From Paracoccus liaowanqingii (GTDB taxonomy: Bacteria; Pseudomonadota; Alphaproteobacteria; Rhodobacterales; Rhodobacteraceae): a stretch of 64,000 nt of DNA. Under the pieces are notes generated by a model. The model saw only the letters and a program-made list of their open reading frames with translations. It did not search any database and was not told the DNA's origin. The position numbers and the translations under genes are program-made. Within the stretch, counting starts at the first letter, position 1. Every line of letters begins with the position of its first letter. Shown here one piece after another: positions 34,209 to 44,067 of the stretch. The stretch covers positions 1,590,501 to 1,654,500 of the forward strand of contig NZ_CP038439.1 in NCBI RefSeq assembly GCF_004683865.2, given 5' to 3'.

Positions 34209-34931
34209 CTAGGTCATCAGGGCCAGCCCGACCAGCGCCGCGCATTCCGCCAAGAGGGCCGAGGCGCCCAGCACGTCGCCGGTCTGCCCGCCCAGCAGCC
34301 GACAGGCCCGGCGCGAGACCGCCACGACCGACAGGCCCACCAGGACGGTGGCCAGCGCCGCCGCCCCCGGCCCCGGCGCGCAGAGCCACAGGGCCAGCAC
34401 GCCGATCAGCGCGGCCATCGCTGCCGCCCGGCGCGAGGGGCGACCCGCGCCTTGTCCCAGCCCGTCGCTCCGCGCGGGCGGCAGGGCGCGCATCAGAAGG
34501 ACCGGCGCCACCCGGCCCAAGGCCGCCGCCCCGATCAGCGCCAGCGGCCCGAGCGCGGTCAGCGCCGCCACCCGGATCAGCGCAGTGGCGATCAGCGCCA
34601 TGGTGCCATAGCTGCCGATGGTCGAGTCGCGCATGATCCGCAGCCGGTCCTCGCGCGTGCGCCCGCCGCCCGCGTCGGCGAAATCGGCCAGCGCATCCTC
34701 GTGCAGCGCCCCGGTCAGCCAGACGGCCAGCGCGACGGCCAAGGCGGCGGGCAGCAGGCCCGGCCCCGCCAGCCATAGGGGCAGGCCCGCCATCGCACCC
34801 ACCAGCGCGCCCACCAGCGGAAAGGCCCAGGCCGCCTCCGACAGAGGCACCATGCGCGGCGGAAGGAAGCGGCCAAGCGGCAGCCGGGTCAGGAAGACCA
34901 GCGCCAGCAGGACCTGCTGCGGCCTAGTCAA
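34209..34931 (-). CDS. cobS: Adenosylcobinamide-GDP ribazoletransferase
   Basis: A 240-residue integral membrane enzyme (cobS in E. coli naming, cobV in Pseudomonas/Rhodobacter). It joins adenosylcobinamide-GDP and alpha-ribazole in the last steps of vitamin B12 assembly. Conserved features: FLTRLPLG near the start, the metal-binding HEDALADFADAGGGRTREDR, and RDSTIGSYGTMALI, followed by several hydrophobic spans (about 90-235). Overlaps cobT by 8 bp, ends the cobU-cobT-cobS operon. Very Ala/Leu-rich, as usual for the family. The gap to takQ is about 127 bp and holds no gene. Confidence 0.9.
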   Translation of the reverse strand: MTRPQQVLLALVFLTRLPLGRFLPPRMVPLSEAAWAFPLVGALVGAMAGLPLWLAGPGLLPAALAVALAVWLTGALHEDALADFADAGGGRTREDRLRIMRDSTIGSYGTMALIATALIRVAALTALGPLALIGAAALGRVAPVLLMRALPPARSDGLGQGAGRPSRRAAAMAALIGVLALWLCAPGPGAAALATVLVGLSVVAVSRRACRLLGGQTGDVLGASALLAECAALVGLALMT

Positions 34932-35877
34932 TCCCGGCCTCGGCGAAGGTCGCCATGCCGTTGTGGCATTCCAGCGCCGCGCGCAGCACCATCAGCGCCA
35001 CCGCCGCGCCCGATCCCTCGCCCAACCGCATGTCCAGCGACAGGACCGGCGGCATGCCAAGCGCCGCGATCAGGCGGCGGTGGCCCGGCTCGGCGCTTTC
35101 ATGGCCGATCAGGCAATGGGCCAGCGCGTCGGGGTCGTCGCGGGTCAGCGCCCCCGCCGCCGCCGTGCAGATGAACCCGTCCAGGATGACCGGGATGCGC
35201 AGCGCGCGCGCGCGCCCGATCGCCCCGCAGATCGCCGCCTGCTCGCGCCCGCCGAAAGCCGCCAGCGTGTCCTCGGTGCCGGTCGTTGCGTGCCGCGCCA
35301 GCCCCTCGGTCACGACGCGGATCTTGGCGGCCAGCATGTCCCCATGGGCGCCGGTGCCGGGGCCGACCCAGTCCTCGGCCCGCCCCCCGAAGGTCGCCGC
35401 CGCCAGTGCCGCCGAGGTGGTGGAGTTGCCGATCCCCATCTCGCCCAGGATCAGGACCTGCGCCTGCGGGTCCACGGCATCTGCGCCGCGCGCCATCGCG
35501 TCCCGCACCTCGGCTGGCGTCATCGCGGGGCCTTGGGTGAAATCGCCGGTGCGCCGGTCCAGATCCAGCGCCACAACGGACAGATCGGCCCCCGCCACGC
35601 GGCACAGCTGGTTGATCGCAGCCCCGCCCGCGCGGAAATTGGCGACCATCGCCGCCGTCACGGCGGGCGGAAAGGGCGTGATCCCCTGCGCGGTGACGCC
35701 ATGATTGCCCGCAAAGACCAGCGCCTGCGCGCGGTCGATCCGGGGCCGGTCGGTCCCCTGCCAGCCCGCCATGAAGACCGCCAGCTCCTCCAGCCGCCCG
35801 AGCGAGCCCGGGGGCTTGGTCAGCTGCACCTGCCGGTCGCGGGCGCCCTGCGCGGCGGTGTCGTCAAATCGGGTCAT
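34924..35877 (-). CDS. cobT: Nicotinate-nucleotide dimethylbenzimidazole phosphoribosyltransferase
   Basis: A 317-residue enzyme activating dimethylbenzimidazole as alpha-ribazole phosphate for the lower ligand of B12. Motifs: TKPPGSLGRLEELAVFMAGW near residue 20-40, VFAGNHGVTAQGITPFPPAV, GEMGIGNSTTSAALAA, GTGAHGDMLAAK and the terminal catalytic LDMRLGEGSGAAVALMVLRA with its Glu. It overlaps cobU by 14 bp and cobS by 8 bp. A translationally coupled trio. Complete. Confidence 0.95.
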   Translation of the reverse strand: MTRFDDTAAQGARDRQVQLTKPPGSLGRLEELAVFMAGWQGTDRPRIDRAQALVFAGNHGVTAQGITPFPPAVTAAMVANFRAGGAAINQLCRVAGADLSVVALDLDRRTGDFTQGPAMTPAEVRDAMARGADAVDPQAQVLILGEMGIGNSTTSAALAAATFGGRAEDWVGPGTGAHGDMLAAKIRVVTEGLARHATTGTEDTLAAFGGREQAAICGAIGRARALRIPVILDGFICTAAAGALTRDDPDALAHCLIGHESAEPGHRRLIAALGMPPVLSLDMRLGEGSGAAVALMVLRAALECHNGMATFAEAGID

Positions 35878-36394
35878 CGGGATCCTCTCGGGACGGCTTG
35901 AGCCGCAGGGGCAGGCCGCTGACGGCCAGCCAGACCTGATCGGCCATGTGGGCCACGGCCTGATTCATCCGCCCGTGATCGTCGCGGAAGCGCCGGGCCA
36001 GCGCATTGGCGGGCACGATCCCCTGCCCCAGTTCGTTGGTCACAAGGACGACAGGACAGGATTGCTGACGTAACGTCACGACAAGGCCTTCGACATCCGC
36101 GCGGCCCTCGCAATTCGACATCCACAGGGTCAGGCAATCGACCAGCCGCACGCCCTGCCCGTCGGTCGCGCGCAGCGCGCCCGCCAGATCCAGGGGCGTC
36201 TCGATGGTGCGCCAACCGTCGCCGCGACCGCGTTGATGTTGCTGTATTCTGTCCGTCATCTCACCGTCACGCGGCTCGGCCGTGGCCAGATAGATCCGGG
36301 GCAGTGCATGACGTGCAACAAGCCGCTCGGCCAAGGCCGACTTGCCCGACCGCGCGCCGCCGGTCACCAGGGTGATCTGTCCGCGTTCCCTCAT
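35864..36394 (-). CDS. cobU: Adenosylcobinamide kinase/guanylyltransferase
   Basis: A 176-residue bifunctional enzyme that phosphorylates adenosylcobinamide and then attaches GMP. The P-loop GGARSGKSALAE is near residue 13-24; YLATAEPRDGEM and RIQQHQRGRGDGW (guanylation His region) follow. VDCLTLWMSN and VTNELGQGIVPANALARRFRD match the family. ATG 36394 (MRERGQITLVTGG). Divergent from the oppA-like gene, with 130 bp between starts. First gene of the cob trio. No cobalamin riboswitch was seen upstream. Confidence 0.93.
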   Translation of the reverse strand: MRERGQITLVTGGARSGKSALAERLVARHALPRIYLATAEPRDGEMTDRIQQHQRGRGDGWRTIETPLDLAGALRATDGQGVRLVDCLTLWMSNCEGRADVEGLVVTLRQQSCPVVLVTNELGQGIVPANALARRFRDDHGRMNQAVAHMADQVWLAVSGLPLRLKPSREDPDDPI

Positions 36395-36524
36395 GCGGGC
36401 CTGTTTTCCACAGGGCGCGCGGCTTGAAAAGCGCGAAACGCGGCTTGCCCATGCAGACGGTTTCACTCACCTTCGTGCCATTCAGGTGCGAGACGACACC
36501 GACACGCAACTTGGAGGAGTTGGG

Positions 36525-38126
36525 ATGACCAAACTTTTCACCACCACCGCCCTGCTGACCGCCCTGGCCCTGCCGGCGCTGGCCGTCGAGCCTGCCGAAG
36601 GCGAGACCCTGGCCGAGACCCAGACCTATACCTATTGGCTGCTGGACGCGATCAAGTCGCTGGACCCGGCGCTGAACACGGATGTCGAGGGCTCGGACGC
36701 GCAGCGCAACCTTTATGAGGGGCTGATGATCGAGGATGCCGCGGGCGCGATGATCCCCGGCATGGCGACCAGCCACGAGGTCAGCGAGGACGGGCTGACC
36801 TATACCTTCACGCTGCGCGACGCCAACTGGTCGAACGGCCAGCCGGTGACGGCGGATGATTTCGTCTATGCCTGGCAGCGCGTCGTCACCCCCGAGACCG
36901 CGTCGGAATATGCCTGGTACCTGGAACTGATGAACGTCCAGAACGCCACCGCCATCGTCGCGGGCGAGATGACCCCCGACCAGCTGGGCGTCGCCGCGCT
37001 GGACGACAAGACGCTGCAGGTCACGCTGACCACGCCCACGCCCTATTTCATCAACACGCTGTCCCACACCACGACCTATCCCGTGCCCCGCGCGGTGATC
37101 GAGGAGCATGGCGACGCCTGGACCCGGCCCGAGAACCTGGTCGGCAACGGCGCCTACACGCTGGCCAGCCACAATCTGGGCGTCGAGATCGTCTTCGAGA
37201 AGAACCCCGAATACTGGGATGCCGAGAACGTCCTGATGGAAACCGTGCGCGGCGTCACGGTGAACGACAACAACGTGGCCCTGACCCGCTATCAGGCGGG
37301 CGAGCTGGACCGCGTGCAGATCCCCGCCGGGCAGTACCCGCGCCTGTCGGAGGAGTTCCCCGACCAGGCGGTCTCGGTCCCCTATGGCTGCTCCTATGCC
37401 TATGTTTTCAACATGGGCGAAAACGGCCCCGAGGCGCTCAAGGACCAGCGCGTCCGCGAGGCGATGGCCCTGTCGCTGAACCGCGAGGTCATCGTGGATC
37501 AGGTCCTGCAGGGCGGCCAGCGCCCGGCCTACAGCTGGACCCACTGGGCGATCAACGGCTTTGCCGCGCCCGAGGGCGGCATGGAGGACATGCCGATGGA
37601 GGCGCGCCTGGAGCGTGCCGCCGAGCTGCTGGCCGAGGCGGGATACGGCCCCGACAACCCGGTGCGCCTGCAGCTGCAGTACAACACCGACGACAACCAC
37701 CGCCTTCTGGCCATCGCCGCCCAGCAGTTCTGGCGCCCCCTGGGCATCGAGATCGAGCTGAACAACGTCGAATGGGCGGTTCATACCGACCGCCTGCAGT
37801 CGGGCGATTTCGAGGTCGCGCGCTATGCCTGGTGCGCGGACTACAACGAGGCGACGACCTTCCTCGACTGGTTCCGCACCGACGGCTACAACAGCGGCAA
37901 GTGGTCGAACGCCGAATATGACGAGCTGCTGGCCGAGGCCCGCACCGCCGAGGACACCACGCCGCTGTACCAACGCGCCGAGGAGATCCTGGCCGAGGAG
38001 GTCCCCGCCGCCTTCGTCTATCACTATTCCAAGGTCGACATGATCAACCCCGCCATCAAGGGCCTGCCGACCGAGAACCTGCGCAACACCTGGTATGCGA
38101 AAGACCTCTATCGCATCGCCGAATAA
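36525..38126 (+). CDS. oppA: Oligopeptide ABC transporter substrate-binding protein
   Basis: A 533-residue periplasmic receptor of the OppA/DppA family. The Sec signal peptide is about 1-20 (LFTTTALLTALALPALAV). Class-C SBP motifs: SLDPALNTDVEGSDAQRNLY, EGLMIEDAAGAMIPGMATSH, TYTFTLRDANWSNGQPVTAD, LVGNGAYTL and WCADYNEATTFLDWF (binding-site Trp/Asp region). ATG 36525 follows TTGGAGGAG. First gene of a plus-strand operon with both permeases and both ATPases. Ligand is probably peptides but is not proven by sequence. Confidence 0.9.
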   Translation: MTKLFTTTALLTALALPALAVEPAEGETLAETQTYTYWLLDAIKSLDPALNTDVEGSDAQRNLYEGLMIEDAAGAMIPGMATSHEVSEDGLTYTFTLRDANWSNGQPVTADDFVYAWQRVVTPETASEYAWYLELMNVQNATAIVAGEMTPDQLGVAALDDKTLQVTLTTPTPYFINTLSHTTTYPVPRAVIEEHGDAWTRPENLVGNGAYTLASHNLGVEIVFEKNPEYWDAENVLMETVRGVTVNDNNVALTRYQAGELDRVQIPAGQYPRLSEEFPDQAVSVPYGCSYAYVFNMGENGPEALKDQRVREAMALSLNREVIVDQVLQGGQRPAYSWTHWAINGFAAPEGGMEDMPMEARLERAAELLAEAGYGPDNPVRLQLQYNTDDNHRLLAIAAQQFWRPLGIEIELNNVEWAVHTDRLQSGDFEVARYAWCADYNEATTFLDWFRTDGYNSGKWSNAEYDELLAEARTAEDTTPLYQRAEEILAEEVPAAFVYHYSKVDMINPAIKGLPTENLRNTWYAKDLYRIAE

Positions 38127-38214
38127 GCCGTCAGGCTGACCACGGGGCCGGGGCGGAGCCATTCCGCCCCGGCCCTGCGCTTTTCATTCCATCCCGCAGG
38201 GAAGGCCCCACGCG

Positions 38215-39138
38215 ATGTTCGCATTTGTCCTGCGACGGCTGGCGGTGGCGATACCCACGCTGCTGCTGCTGATCGTCTTTTCCTTCCTCCTGATGCATCT
38301 GGCACCGGGCGGTCCCTTCACGGGCGAACGGGCCCTGCCCCCGCAGGTGCTGGCCAATCTGGAGGCCCAGTACGGGCTGAACGATCCGCTCTGGCTGCAG
38401 ATCTGGAACTATCTGGTCAGCGTGGTCGTGCATTTCGACTTCGGCCCCAGCTTCGTCTATCCCGACCGCACGGTGAACCAGCTGATCGCCAACGGCTTTC
38501 CGGTGACGCTGACCTATGGCGGGCTGTCCTTCGTCACCGCCGTGATCTTCGGCGTGTCCCTGGGCGTGGTGGCCGCGATCTGGCACAATTCCTGGATCGA
38601 CTATCTGGCCGTGGGCATCTCGATCGGCGCGCAGGTGCTGCCGAACTTCGTCATGGCGCCGCTGCTGGTCCTGATCTTCACGCTCTGGTACGGGCTGCTG
38701 CCCGGCGGCGGGTGGAGCTTTTCCGATCCCAGCTTCTGGGTCATGCCGGTGATCGCGCTGGCGACCAGCTACATGGCCTCGATCGCGCGGATCACCCGGT
38801 CCTCGATGCTGGAGGTGCTGGGCAGCAACCACATCCGCACCGCGCGCGCCAAGGGGATGCCGGAGCATCGCGTGATCATCCGCCATGCGCTGAAGCCCGC
38901 GATGCTGCCGGTGATCAGCTATCTGGGGCCGGTCTTCGTGTCGATGATCACCGGGTCGGTGGTGATCGACATCTATTTCTCGACCGGCGGGATCGGCAAG
39001 GCCTTCGTGGACAGCGCGCTCAACCGCGATTATGCGGTGATGATGGGCGTGACCATCCTGGTGGGCGCACTGACGATCCTCTTCAACCTTCTCGTCGACG
39101 TGCTCTATGCATGGATCGACCCCAAGATCAGGTATTAA
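38215..39138 (+). CDS. oppB: Oligopeptide ABC transporter permease (OppB-type)
   Basis: A 307-residue membrane protein with six spans. The start is LRRLAVAIPTLLLLIVFSF, and APGGPFTGERALPP is the typical OppB periplasmic entry. The EAA loop that contacts the ATPase is ARITRSSMLEVLGSNHIRTA, then RAKGMPEHRVIIRHAL. It lies 88 bp after oppA and 4 bp before oppC. The Opp-type GxF region and length are normal. Confidence 0.92.
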   Translation: MFAFVLRRLAVAIPTLLLLIVFSFLLMHLAPGGPFTGERALPPQVLANLEAQYGLNDPLWLQIWNYLVSVVVHFDFGPSFVYPDRTVNQLIANGFPVTLTYGGLSFVTAVIFGVSLGVVAAIWHNSWIDYLAVGISIGAQVLPNFVMAPLLVLIFTLWYGLLPGGGWSFSDPSFWVMPVIALATSYMASIARITRSSMLEVLGSNHIRTARAKGMPEHRVIIRHALKPAMLPVISYLGPVFVSMITGSVVIDIYFSTGGIGKAFVDSALNRDYAVMMGVTILVGALTILFNLLVDVLYAWIDPKIRY

Positions 39139-39142
39139 GGTC

Positions 39143-40069
39143 ATGGTCATCGATCAGCAGAAGATGCAGTCCCTGTCCGACCGGCTGGTGACGGACGAGG
39201 TGCGCGGGCGCAGCCCCTGGGCCGATGCCCGCCGCCGCTTCTGGCGCAACCGGGCCGCGATGCTGGGCCTGACGATCCTGGTGCTGGTGACGCTGTTCGC
39301 CCTCTTCGGCGGCGTCTTCTCCCAGTGGTCGGGCGAGGAGCTGGATTTCAGCGTCATGGGCCAGGTGGCCCAGATGGGCCAGCCGTCCTTCGCCAACGGC
39401 CATTACTTCGGCACCGACAATCTGGGGCGGGACCTCTACGCCCGTGTCGTGCAGGGCACCCAGATCAGCCTGATGGTGGGCATCGTGGGCGCGGGCATCG
39501 CGGTCATCGTCGGCACGCTCTACGGCGCGACGGCGGGCTATGTCGGCGGGCGCACCGACCAGATCATGATGCGCGCCGTCGATATCCTGATGTCGATCCC
39601 CTACATGTTCGTGCTGATCCTGCTGCTGGTCATGTTCGGGCGGTCCATGTCGATGCTGTTTCTGGGCATCGGGCTGATCTCGTGGCTGGACATGAGCAGA
39701 ATCGTGCGCGGCCAGACGCTTAGCCTGAAGAACCGGGAATTCATCGAGGCCGCGCGCGCCACCGGCGTCTCAAGCTTCCGCATCATCATCCGCCATATCG
39801 TGCCAAACCTGCTGGGCGTCGTGGCGGTCTATGCGACGCTGCTGGTGCCGCTGATGATCCTGACCGAAAGCTTCATCAGCTTCCTGGGCCTCGGCGTGCA
39901 GGAACCGCTGACCTCGTGGGGCGCGCTGATTTCCGAAGGCGCGGGCACGATGAACTATGGCACCCTGTGGCAGCTGGCCTTCCCGCTGTTCTTCTTCGTC
40001 ATCACGCTGTTCGGCTTCTTCTTCGTGGGCGACGGCCTGCGCGATGCCCTCGACCCCAAGGAGAGGTGA
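39143..40069 (+). CDS. oppC: Oligopeptide ABC transporter permease (OppC-type)
   Basis: A 308-residue membrane protein. A cytoplasmic N-terminus (SPWADARRRFWRNRAAMLGL) precedes the first span, as in OppC/DppC. Motifs: GTDNLGRDLYARVVQGTQIS, and the EAA loop RIVRGQTLSLKNREFIEAAR followed by ATGVSSFRIIIRHIVPNLLG. C-terminal spans end in VGDGLRDALDPKER, the usual OppC end. ATG 39143 is chosen over an upstream frame extension because it follows AAGG and the oppB stop. ATG 39164 remains possible. Confidence 0.92.
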   Translation: MVIDQQKMQSLSDRLVTDEVRGRSPWADARRRFWRNRAAMLGLTILVLVTLFALFGGVFSQWSGEELDFSVMGQVAQMGQPSFANGHYFGTDNLGRDLYARVVQGTQISLMVGIVGAGIAVIVGTLYGATAGYVGGRTDQIMMRAVDILMSIPYMFVLILLLVMFGRSMSMLFLGIGLISWLDMSRIVRGQTLSLKNREFIEAARATGVSSFRIIIRHIVPNLLGVVAVYATLLVPLMILTESFISFLGLGVQEPLTSWGALISEGAGTMNYGTLWQLAFPLFFFVITLFGFFFVGDGLRDALDPKER

Positions 40070-40070
40070 C

Positions 40071-41183
40071 ATGGCCCTTCTGACCCTCACGGACCTGTCG
40101 GTCCGCTTCGCCACCAACGACGCCGAGGTCCGCGCCGTCACCGACGTGAACCTGACCGTCGATCAGGGCGAGACCCTAGGCATCGTCGGCGAATCCGGCA
40201 GCGGCAAGTCGCAGCTGTCCTTCGCCATCATGGGCCTGCTGGCGCGCAACGGCCGCGCCTCGGGCAGCGTGATGTTCGACGGGCAGGAGATCCTGAACGC
40301 GCCCGCCAAGGCGCTGAACCGCATCCGGGCCGAGCAGATCGCGATGATCTTCCAGGACCCGATGACGTCGCTCAATCCCTACATGCGGGTGGCCGACCAG
40401 ATGGCCGAGGTGCTGACCCTGCACAAGGGCATGGGCAAGCGCGAGGCCGTGGCCGAATCCGTGCGCATGCTGGATGCGGTCAAGATCCCCGACGCCAGGG
40501 GGCGCATCCGCCTCTATCCGCACGAGTTCTCGGGCGGCATGCGGCAGCGGGTGATGATCGCGATGGCGCTGCTGTGCCGCCCCAAGCTGCTGATCGCGGA
40601 CGAGCCCACGACCGCGCTGGACGTGACCGTTCAGGCGCAGATCATGGCGCTGCTGTCGGACCTGCAGCGCGATTTCGGCATGGCGATGATCCTGATCACC
40701 CACGATCTGGGCGTGGTCGCCGGGTCCTGCGAGCGGGTGGCCGTCATGTATGGCGGCCGCATCCGCGAGACGGGGCCGGTGCGCCCGATCTTCGCCGAAC
40801 CGACCCATCCCTATACCCAGGGCCTTCTGAACGCGATCCCGCGCGTCGATCAGGAGGGTGACGAGCTGCGCGCCATCCCCGGCCAGCCGCCGAACATGAG
40901 CCGCCCGCCCCCGGGCTGCGCCTTCCAGCCGCGCTGCCCCTATGCCCGGGAGGGCTGCGACAGCATCGACCCCCCGCTGGAGATCTTCGCGCCGGACCGC
41001 GCGCGGGCCTGCCACGCCCCCGTGGCCGAGGTTCTGGCCCGCCGGACCACCCGCCATCCCGACGCGGACCAGTCTGCCGACGACACTGGCGCCCATCCCG
41101 GCACCGTCGCGGACAGCGCCATTCCCCGCGGCGCCGTCGCCGGCGCCGGTGCCGCCGGAACCCCCACGGAGGGACAGCCATGA
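40071..41183 (+). CDS. oppD: Oligopeptide ABC transporter ATPase (OppD-type)
   Basis: A 370-residue ABC ATPase. Walker [10 protein letters not shown] (about 40-48), Q-loop [12 protein letters not shown], signature [15 protein letters not shown] and Walker [13 protein letters not shown] with the H-loop ITHD. The C-terminal Cys cluster ([15 protein letters not shown] and CHAP) is the [4Fe-4S]/zinc region common in Opp/Dpp ATPases. The last 45 residues ([18 protein letters not shown] and a Gly/Ala tail) are an unusual low-complexity extension. GGAGAGG precedes ATG 40071. It overlaps oppF by 4 bp. Confidence 0.92.
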   Translation: MALLTLTDLSVRFATNDAEVRAVTDVNLTVDQGETLGIVGESGSGKSQLSFAIMGLLARNGRASGSVMFDGQEILNAPAKALNRIRAEQIAMIFQDPMTSLNPYMRVADQMAEVLTLHKGMGKREAVAESVRMLDAVKIPDARGRIRLYPHEFSGGMRQRVMIAMALLCRPKLLIADEPTTALDVTVQAQIMALLSDLQRDFGMAMILITHDLGVVAGSCERVAVMYGGRIRETGPVRPIFAEPTHPYTQGLLNAIPRVDQEGDELRAIPGQPPNMSRPPPGCAFQPRCPYAREGCDSIDPPLEIFAPDRARACHAPVAEVLARRTTRHPDADQSADDTGAHPGTVADSAIPRGAVAGAGAAGTPTEGQP

Positions 41184-42202
41184 CCCCGCTTCTGGACGTG
41201 CGCGACCTGCGCGTGACCTTCCCCATCCACCCCGAGGGCGCGATGCCCTGGGCCAAGCCGCTGCCGCTGCAGGCCGTAGCGGGCGTGGATTTCACGTTGA
41301 ACCCTGGCGAGACCCTGGGCGTGGTGGGCGAATCGGGCTGCGGGAAATCGACGCTGGCGCGCGCGCTGATCGGGCTGGTGCCCGCCTCGGGACAGGCGCG
41401 CTGGTCGGACGGACAGGACCTGCTGGCGCTGAGCGCGCGGCAGATGCTGAAATACCGCCAGGACATCCAGATGGTCTTCCAGGACCCGCTGGCCAGCCTG
41501 AACCCGCGCATGACCGTGGGCCAGATCATCGCGGAACCCCTGACCACGCACCGCCCGGACCTGAGCCGGGCAGAGGTCAAGGACCGCGCCCGCGCGATGA
41601 TGGACAAGGTCGGGCTGCTGCCCAACCAGATCAACCGCTATCCGCACGAGTTCAGCGGCGGCCAGTGCCAGCGCATCGGCATCGCCCGGGCCCTGATCGT
41701 GGAACCCAAGCTGATCATCTGCGACGAGCCCGTGTCGGCGCTGGACGTGTCCATTCAGGCGCAGGTCATCAACCTGCTGATCCGGCTGCAGCGCGATCTG
41801 GGCCTGTCGCTGGTCTTCATCGCGCATGACCTGTCGGTGGTGAAGCATATCAGCGACCGGGTCATGGTCCTCTATCTGGGCAAGGTGATGGAGATCGCGT
41901 CCTCGGCCGACCTCTATGGCGCGCCGCAGCATCCCTACACGCAGGCCCTGCTGTCGGCGGTGCCGGTGCCCGATCCGACCATCGAGACCGCCAAGACCAT
42001 CGTGCCGCTGGCGGGCGATCTGCCCTCGCCCATGAACCCACCCTCGGGCTGCGTGTTCCGGACCCGCTGCCCGCGTGCGCAGGCACGCTGCGCCGCCGAG
42101 GTGCCGGTGCTGCAGGGCACGGACCACCGCGCGGCCTGCCATTTCCCCGGCCCCCTGACGGCCGAGGAGATCGCCCACGCCCGCCGGACAGAGGCCGCCT
42201 GA
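41180..42202 (+). CDS. oppF: Oligopeptide ABC transporter ATPase (OppF-type)
   Basis: A 340-residue ABC ATPase that pairs with OppD. Walker A GESGCGKST, Q-loop MVFQDPLASLNPRM, signature FSGGQCQRIGIARAL, Walker B LIICDEPVSALD, H-loop FIAHDLSV. C-terminal CVFRTRCPRAQARC, typical for OppF. It starts [18 protein letters not shown]. Two base pairs separate its stop from the following exporter gene, so the exporter is likely in the same transcript. Complete. Confidence 0.93.
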   Translation: MTPLLDVRDLRVTFPIHPEGAMPWAKPLPLQAVAGVDFTLNPGETLGVVGESGCGKSTLARALIGLVPASGQARWSDGQDLLALSARQMLKYRQDIQMVFQDPLASLNPRMTVGQIIAEPLTTHRPDLSRAEVKDRARAMMDKVGLLPNQINRYPHEFSGGQCQRIGIARALIVEPKLIICDEPVSALDVSIQAQVINLLIRLQRDLGLSLVFIAHDLSVVKHISDRVMVLYLGKVMEIASSADLYGAPQHPYTQALLSAVPVPDPTIETAKTIVPLAGDLPSPMNPPSGCVFRTRCPRAQARCAAEVPVLQGTDHRAACHFPGPLTAEEIAHARRTEAA

Positions 42203-42204
42203 GC

Positions 42205-44055
42205 ATGCCGCCCGACACCCCCGCCGCCCCGGATTTCTCGGCGCGTTGGGCGGCGCTGAAGAACATCCCACCCTTTCTGGCGATGGTCTGGCGGGCCAGC
42301 CCCGCGCTGACCCTGGCGATGGTGGTGCTGCGCCTGATCCGCGCGCTGATGCCGGTGGCGATGCTGTGGGTGGGCAAGCTGATCATCGATCAGGTCGTGG
42401 CGCTGTCGGCCTCCGGCGGGCCCGAGACCCTGACCGGCTGGTGGGACAGCGGGCTGGCCGACGGCCTGGTCTGGCTGGTCGCGCTGGAGCTGGCGCTGGC
42501 CGTGGGACAGGACGTGCTGGGGCGGCTGGTCACCTATGTCGATGCGCTGCTGCAGGAAAAGCTGGTCATCGACATCTCGATCCGGCTGATGGACCATGCG
42601 GCGGGCCTGGATCTGGCCAGCTTCGAGGATGCGGGCTTCCAGGACCGGCTGGACCGCGCGCGGCGCCAGACGATGGGGCGGATCCCGCTGCTCAACCAGC
42701 TGATGCAGCAGATGCAGGACAGCGTGACGGTGGCCAGCTTCGCGGTGGGCCTGATCCTCTACAACCCCTGGCTGGTGGTGCTGCTGGCGCTGGCGCTGAT
42801 CCCGTCGCTGCTGGGCGAGATGCATTTCAACGCCCGCACCTATGCGCTGAACCACGCCCGCGCCGCCGACCGGCGCGAACGCGACTATCTGCGCATGATC
42901 GCCGCCACCGCCGAGACCGCCAAAGAGGTCAAGATCTTCGGCCTCTCGCCCTGGCTGCGCGACCGCTATCTGGTGCTGGCGCGGCGGTTCTACGTGGAAA
43001 ACCGGGTGATCCAGCGGCGGCAACTGTCGGTCATGGCGGTGCTGACCGCGCTTGGCACGCTGGCCTATTACGCGGCCTTCCTGTGGATCATCGCGCGCAC
43101 CCTGACGGGGCAGCTGTCGCTTGGCGACCTGACCTTCCTGTCGGGCAGCTTCCTGCGCCTGCGGGGGTTGCTGGAGGGGCTGCTGGCGGGCTTTTCCGGC
43201 ATGGCGGGACAGGCCATGTATCTGGACGACCTGTTCGAGTTCTTCACCGCGGTCCCCGCCATCGCCTCGCCCGCAGACCCGCTGCCGGTGCCGCGCCCGA
43301 TCGTTCAGGGCTTTCGCTTCGAGAATGTCGGTTTCCGCTATCCGGGCCGCGAGGACTGGGCGATCCGCCACATGACGCTGGACTTGAAGGTGGGCGAGAC
43401 GGTCGCGCTGGTGGGCGAGAATGGCGCAGGCAAGACCACCATCGTCAAGCTGCTGGCGCGGCTCTACGATCCCGACGAGGGGCGCATCACGCTGGAGGGG
43501 CGCGACCTGCGCGACTATGACCTGGACAAATTGCGCGGCACCATCGGGGTGATCTTCCAGGATTTCGTGCGCTATGCGGTGACGGCGGCCGAGAACATCG
43601 CCATCGGCCGGATCGAGGCGCGCGACGACCGCCCCCGCATCATCGCCTCGGCCGAACGCGCGCTGGCCGATCAGGTCATCGCCAAGCTGCCGCAGGGCTA
43701 TGACCAGATGGTCGGGCGCCGCTTCGCGCGCGGGTTGGACCTGTCGGGCGGCGAATGGCAAAAACTGGCCATCGCGCGGGCCTACATGCGCGACGCGCAG
43801 CTGCTGGTGCTGGACGAGCCGACGGCGGCGCTGGATGCGCGGGCGGAATACGAGGTCTTCCAGCGCTTCAAGGACCTGACGGCGGGGCGGACGGCGCTGC
43901 TGATCTCGCACCGCTTCTCCTCGGTGCGGATGGCCGACCGGATCATCGTGCTGGAGGCGGGCCGGGTGCAGGACCAGGGCACGCATGCCGAACTGGTCGC
44001 CCGCCCCGGCCGCTATCGCGAGCTGTTCGAGCTGCAGGCCCAGGGCTACCGCTAG
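42205..44055 (+). CDS. ABC exporter (fused membrane and ATPase domains)
   Basis: A 616-residue half-transporter. The N-terminal transmembrane domain (about 25-340) has six hydrophobic spans. The C-terminal nucleotide-binding domain has Walker A GENGAGKTT (about 407-415), Q-loop VIFQDFVRYA, signature LSGGEWQKLAIARA, Walker B LLVLDEPTAALD and H-loop ISHRFS. ABC exporters of this layout move lipids, drugs or peptides outward, unlike the four preceding import components. The start MPPDTPAAPD lies 2 bp after oppF. Its substrate is unknown. Linkage to a peptide importer suggests peptide or lipopeptide handling, which is inference. Confidence 0.88.
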   Translation: MPPDTPAAPDFSARWAALKNIPPFLAMVWRASPALTLAMVVLRLIRALMPVAMLWVGKLIIDQVVALSASGGPETLTGWWDSGLADGLVWLVALELALAVGQDVLGRLVTYVDALLQEKLVIDISIRLMDHAAGLDLASFEDAGFQDRLDRARRQTMGRIPLLNQLMQQMQDSVTVASFAVGLILYNPWLVVLLALALIPSLLGEMHFNARTYALNHARAADRRERDYLRMIAATAETAKEVKIFGLSPWLRDRYLVLARRFYVENRVIQRRQLSVMAVLTALGTLAYYAAFLWIIARTLTGQLSLGDLTFLSGSFLRLRGLLEGLLAGFSGMAGQAMYLDDLFEFFTAVPAIASPADPLPVPRPIVQGFRFENVGFRYPGREDWAIRHMTLDLKVGETVALVGENGAGKTTIVKLLARLYDPDEGRITLEGRDLRDYDLDKLRGTIGVIFQDFVRYAVTAAENIAIGRIEARDDRPRIIASAERALADQVIAKLPQGYDQMVGRRFARGLDLSGGEWQKLAIARAYMRDAQLLVLDEPTAALDARAEYEVFQRFKDLTAGRTALLISHRFSSVRMADRIIVLEAGRVQDQGTHAELVARPGRYRELFELQAQGYR

Positions 44056-44067
44056 GTCGGGCTATCG

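Noticed and set aside
36395..36524. Cobalamin riboswitch upstream of cobU
   Set aside because: The divergent interval to oppA is 130 bp and shows no B12-box-like sequence.
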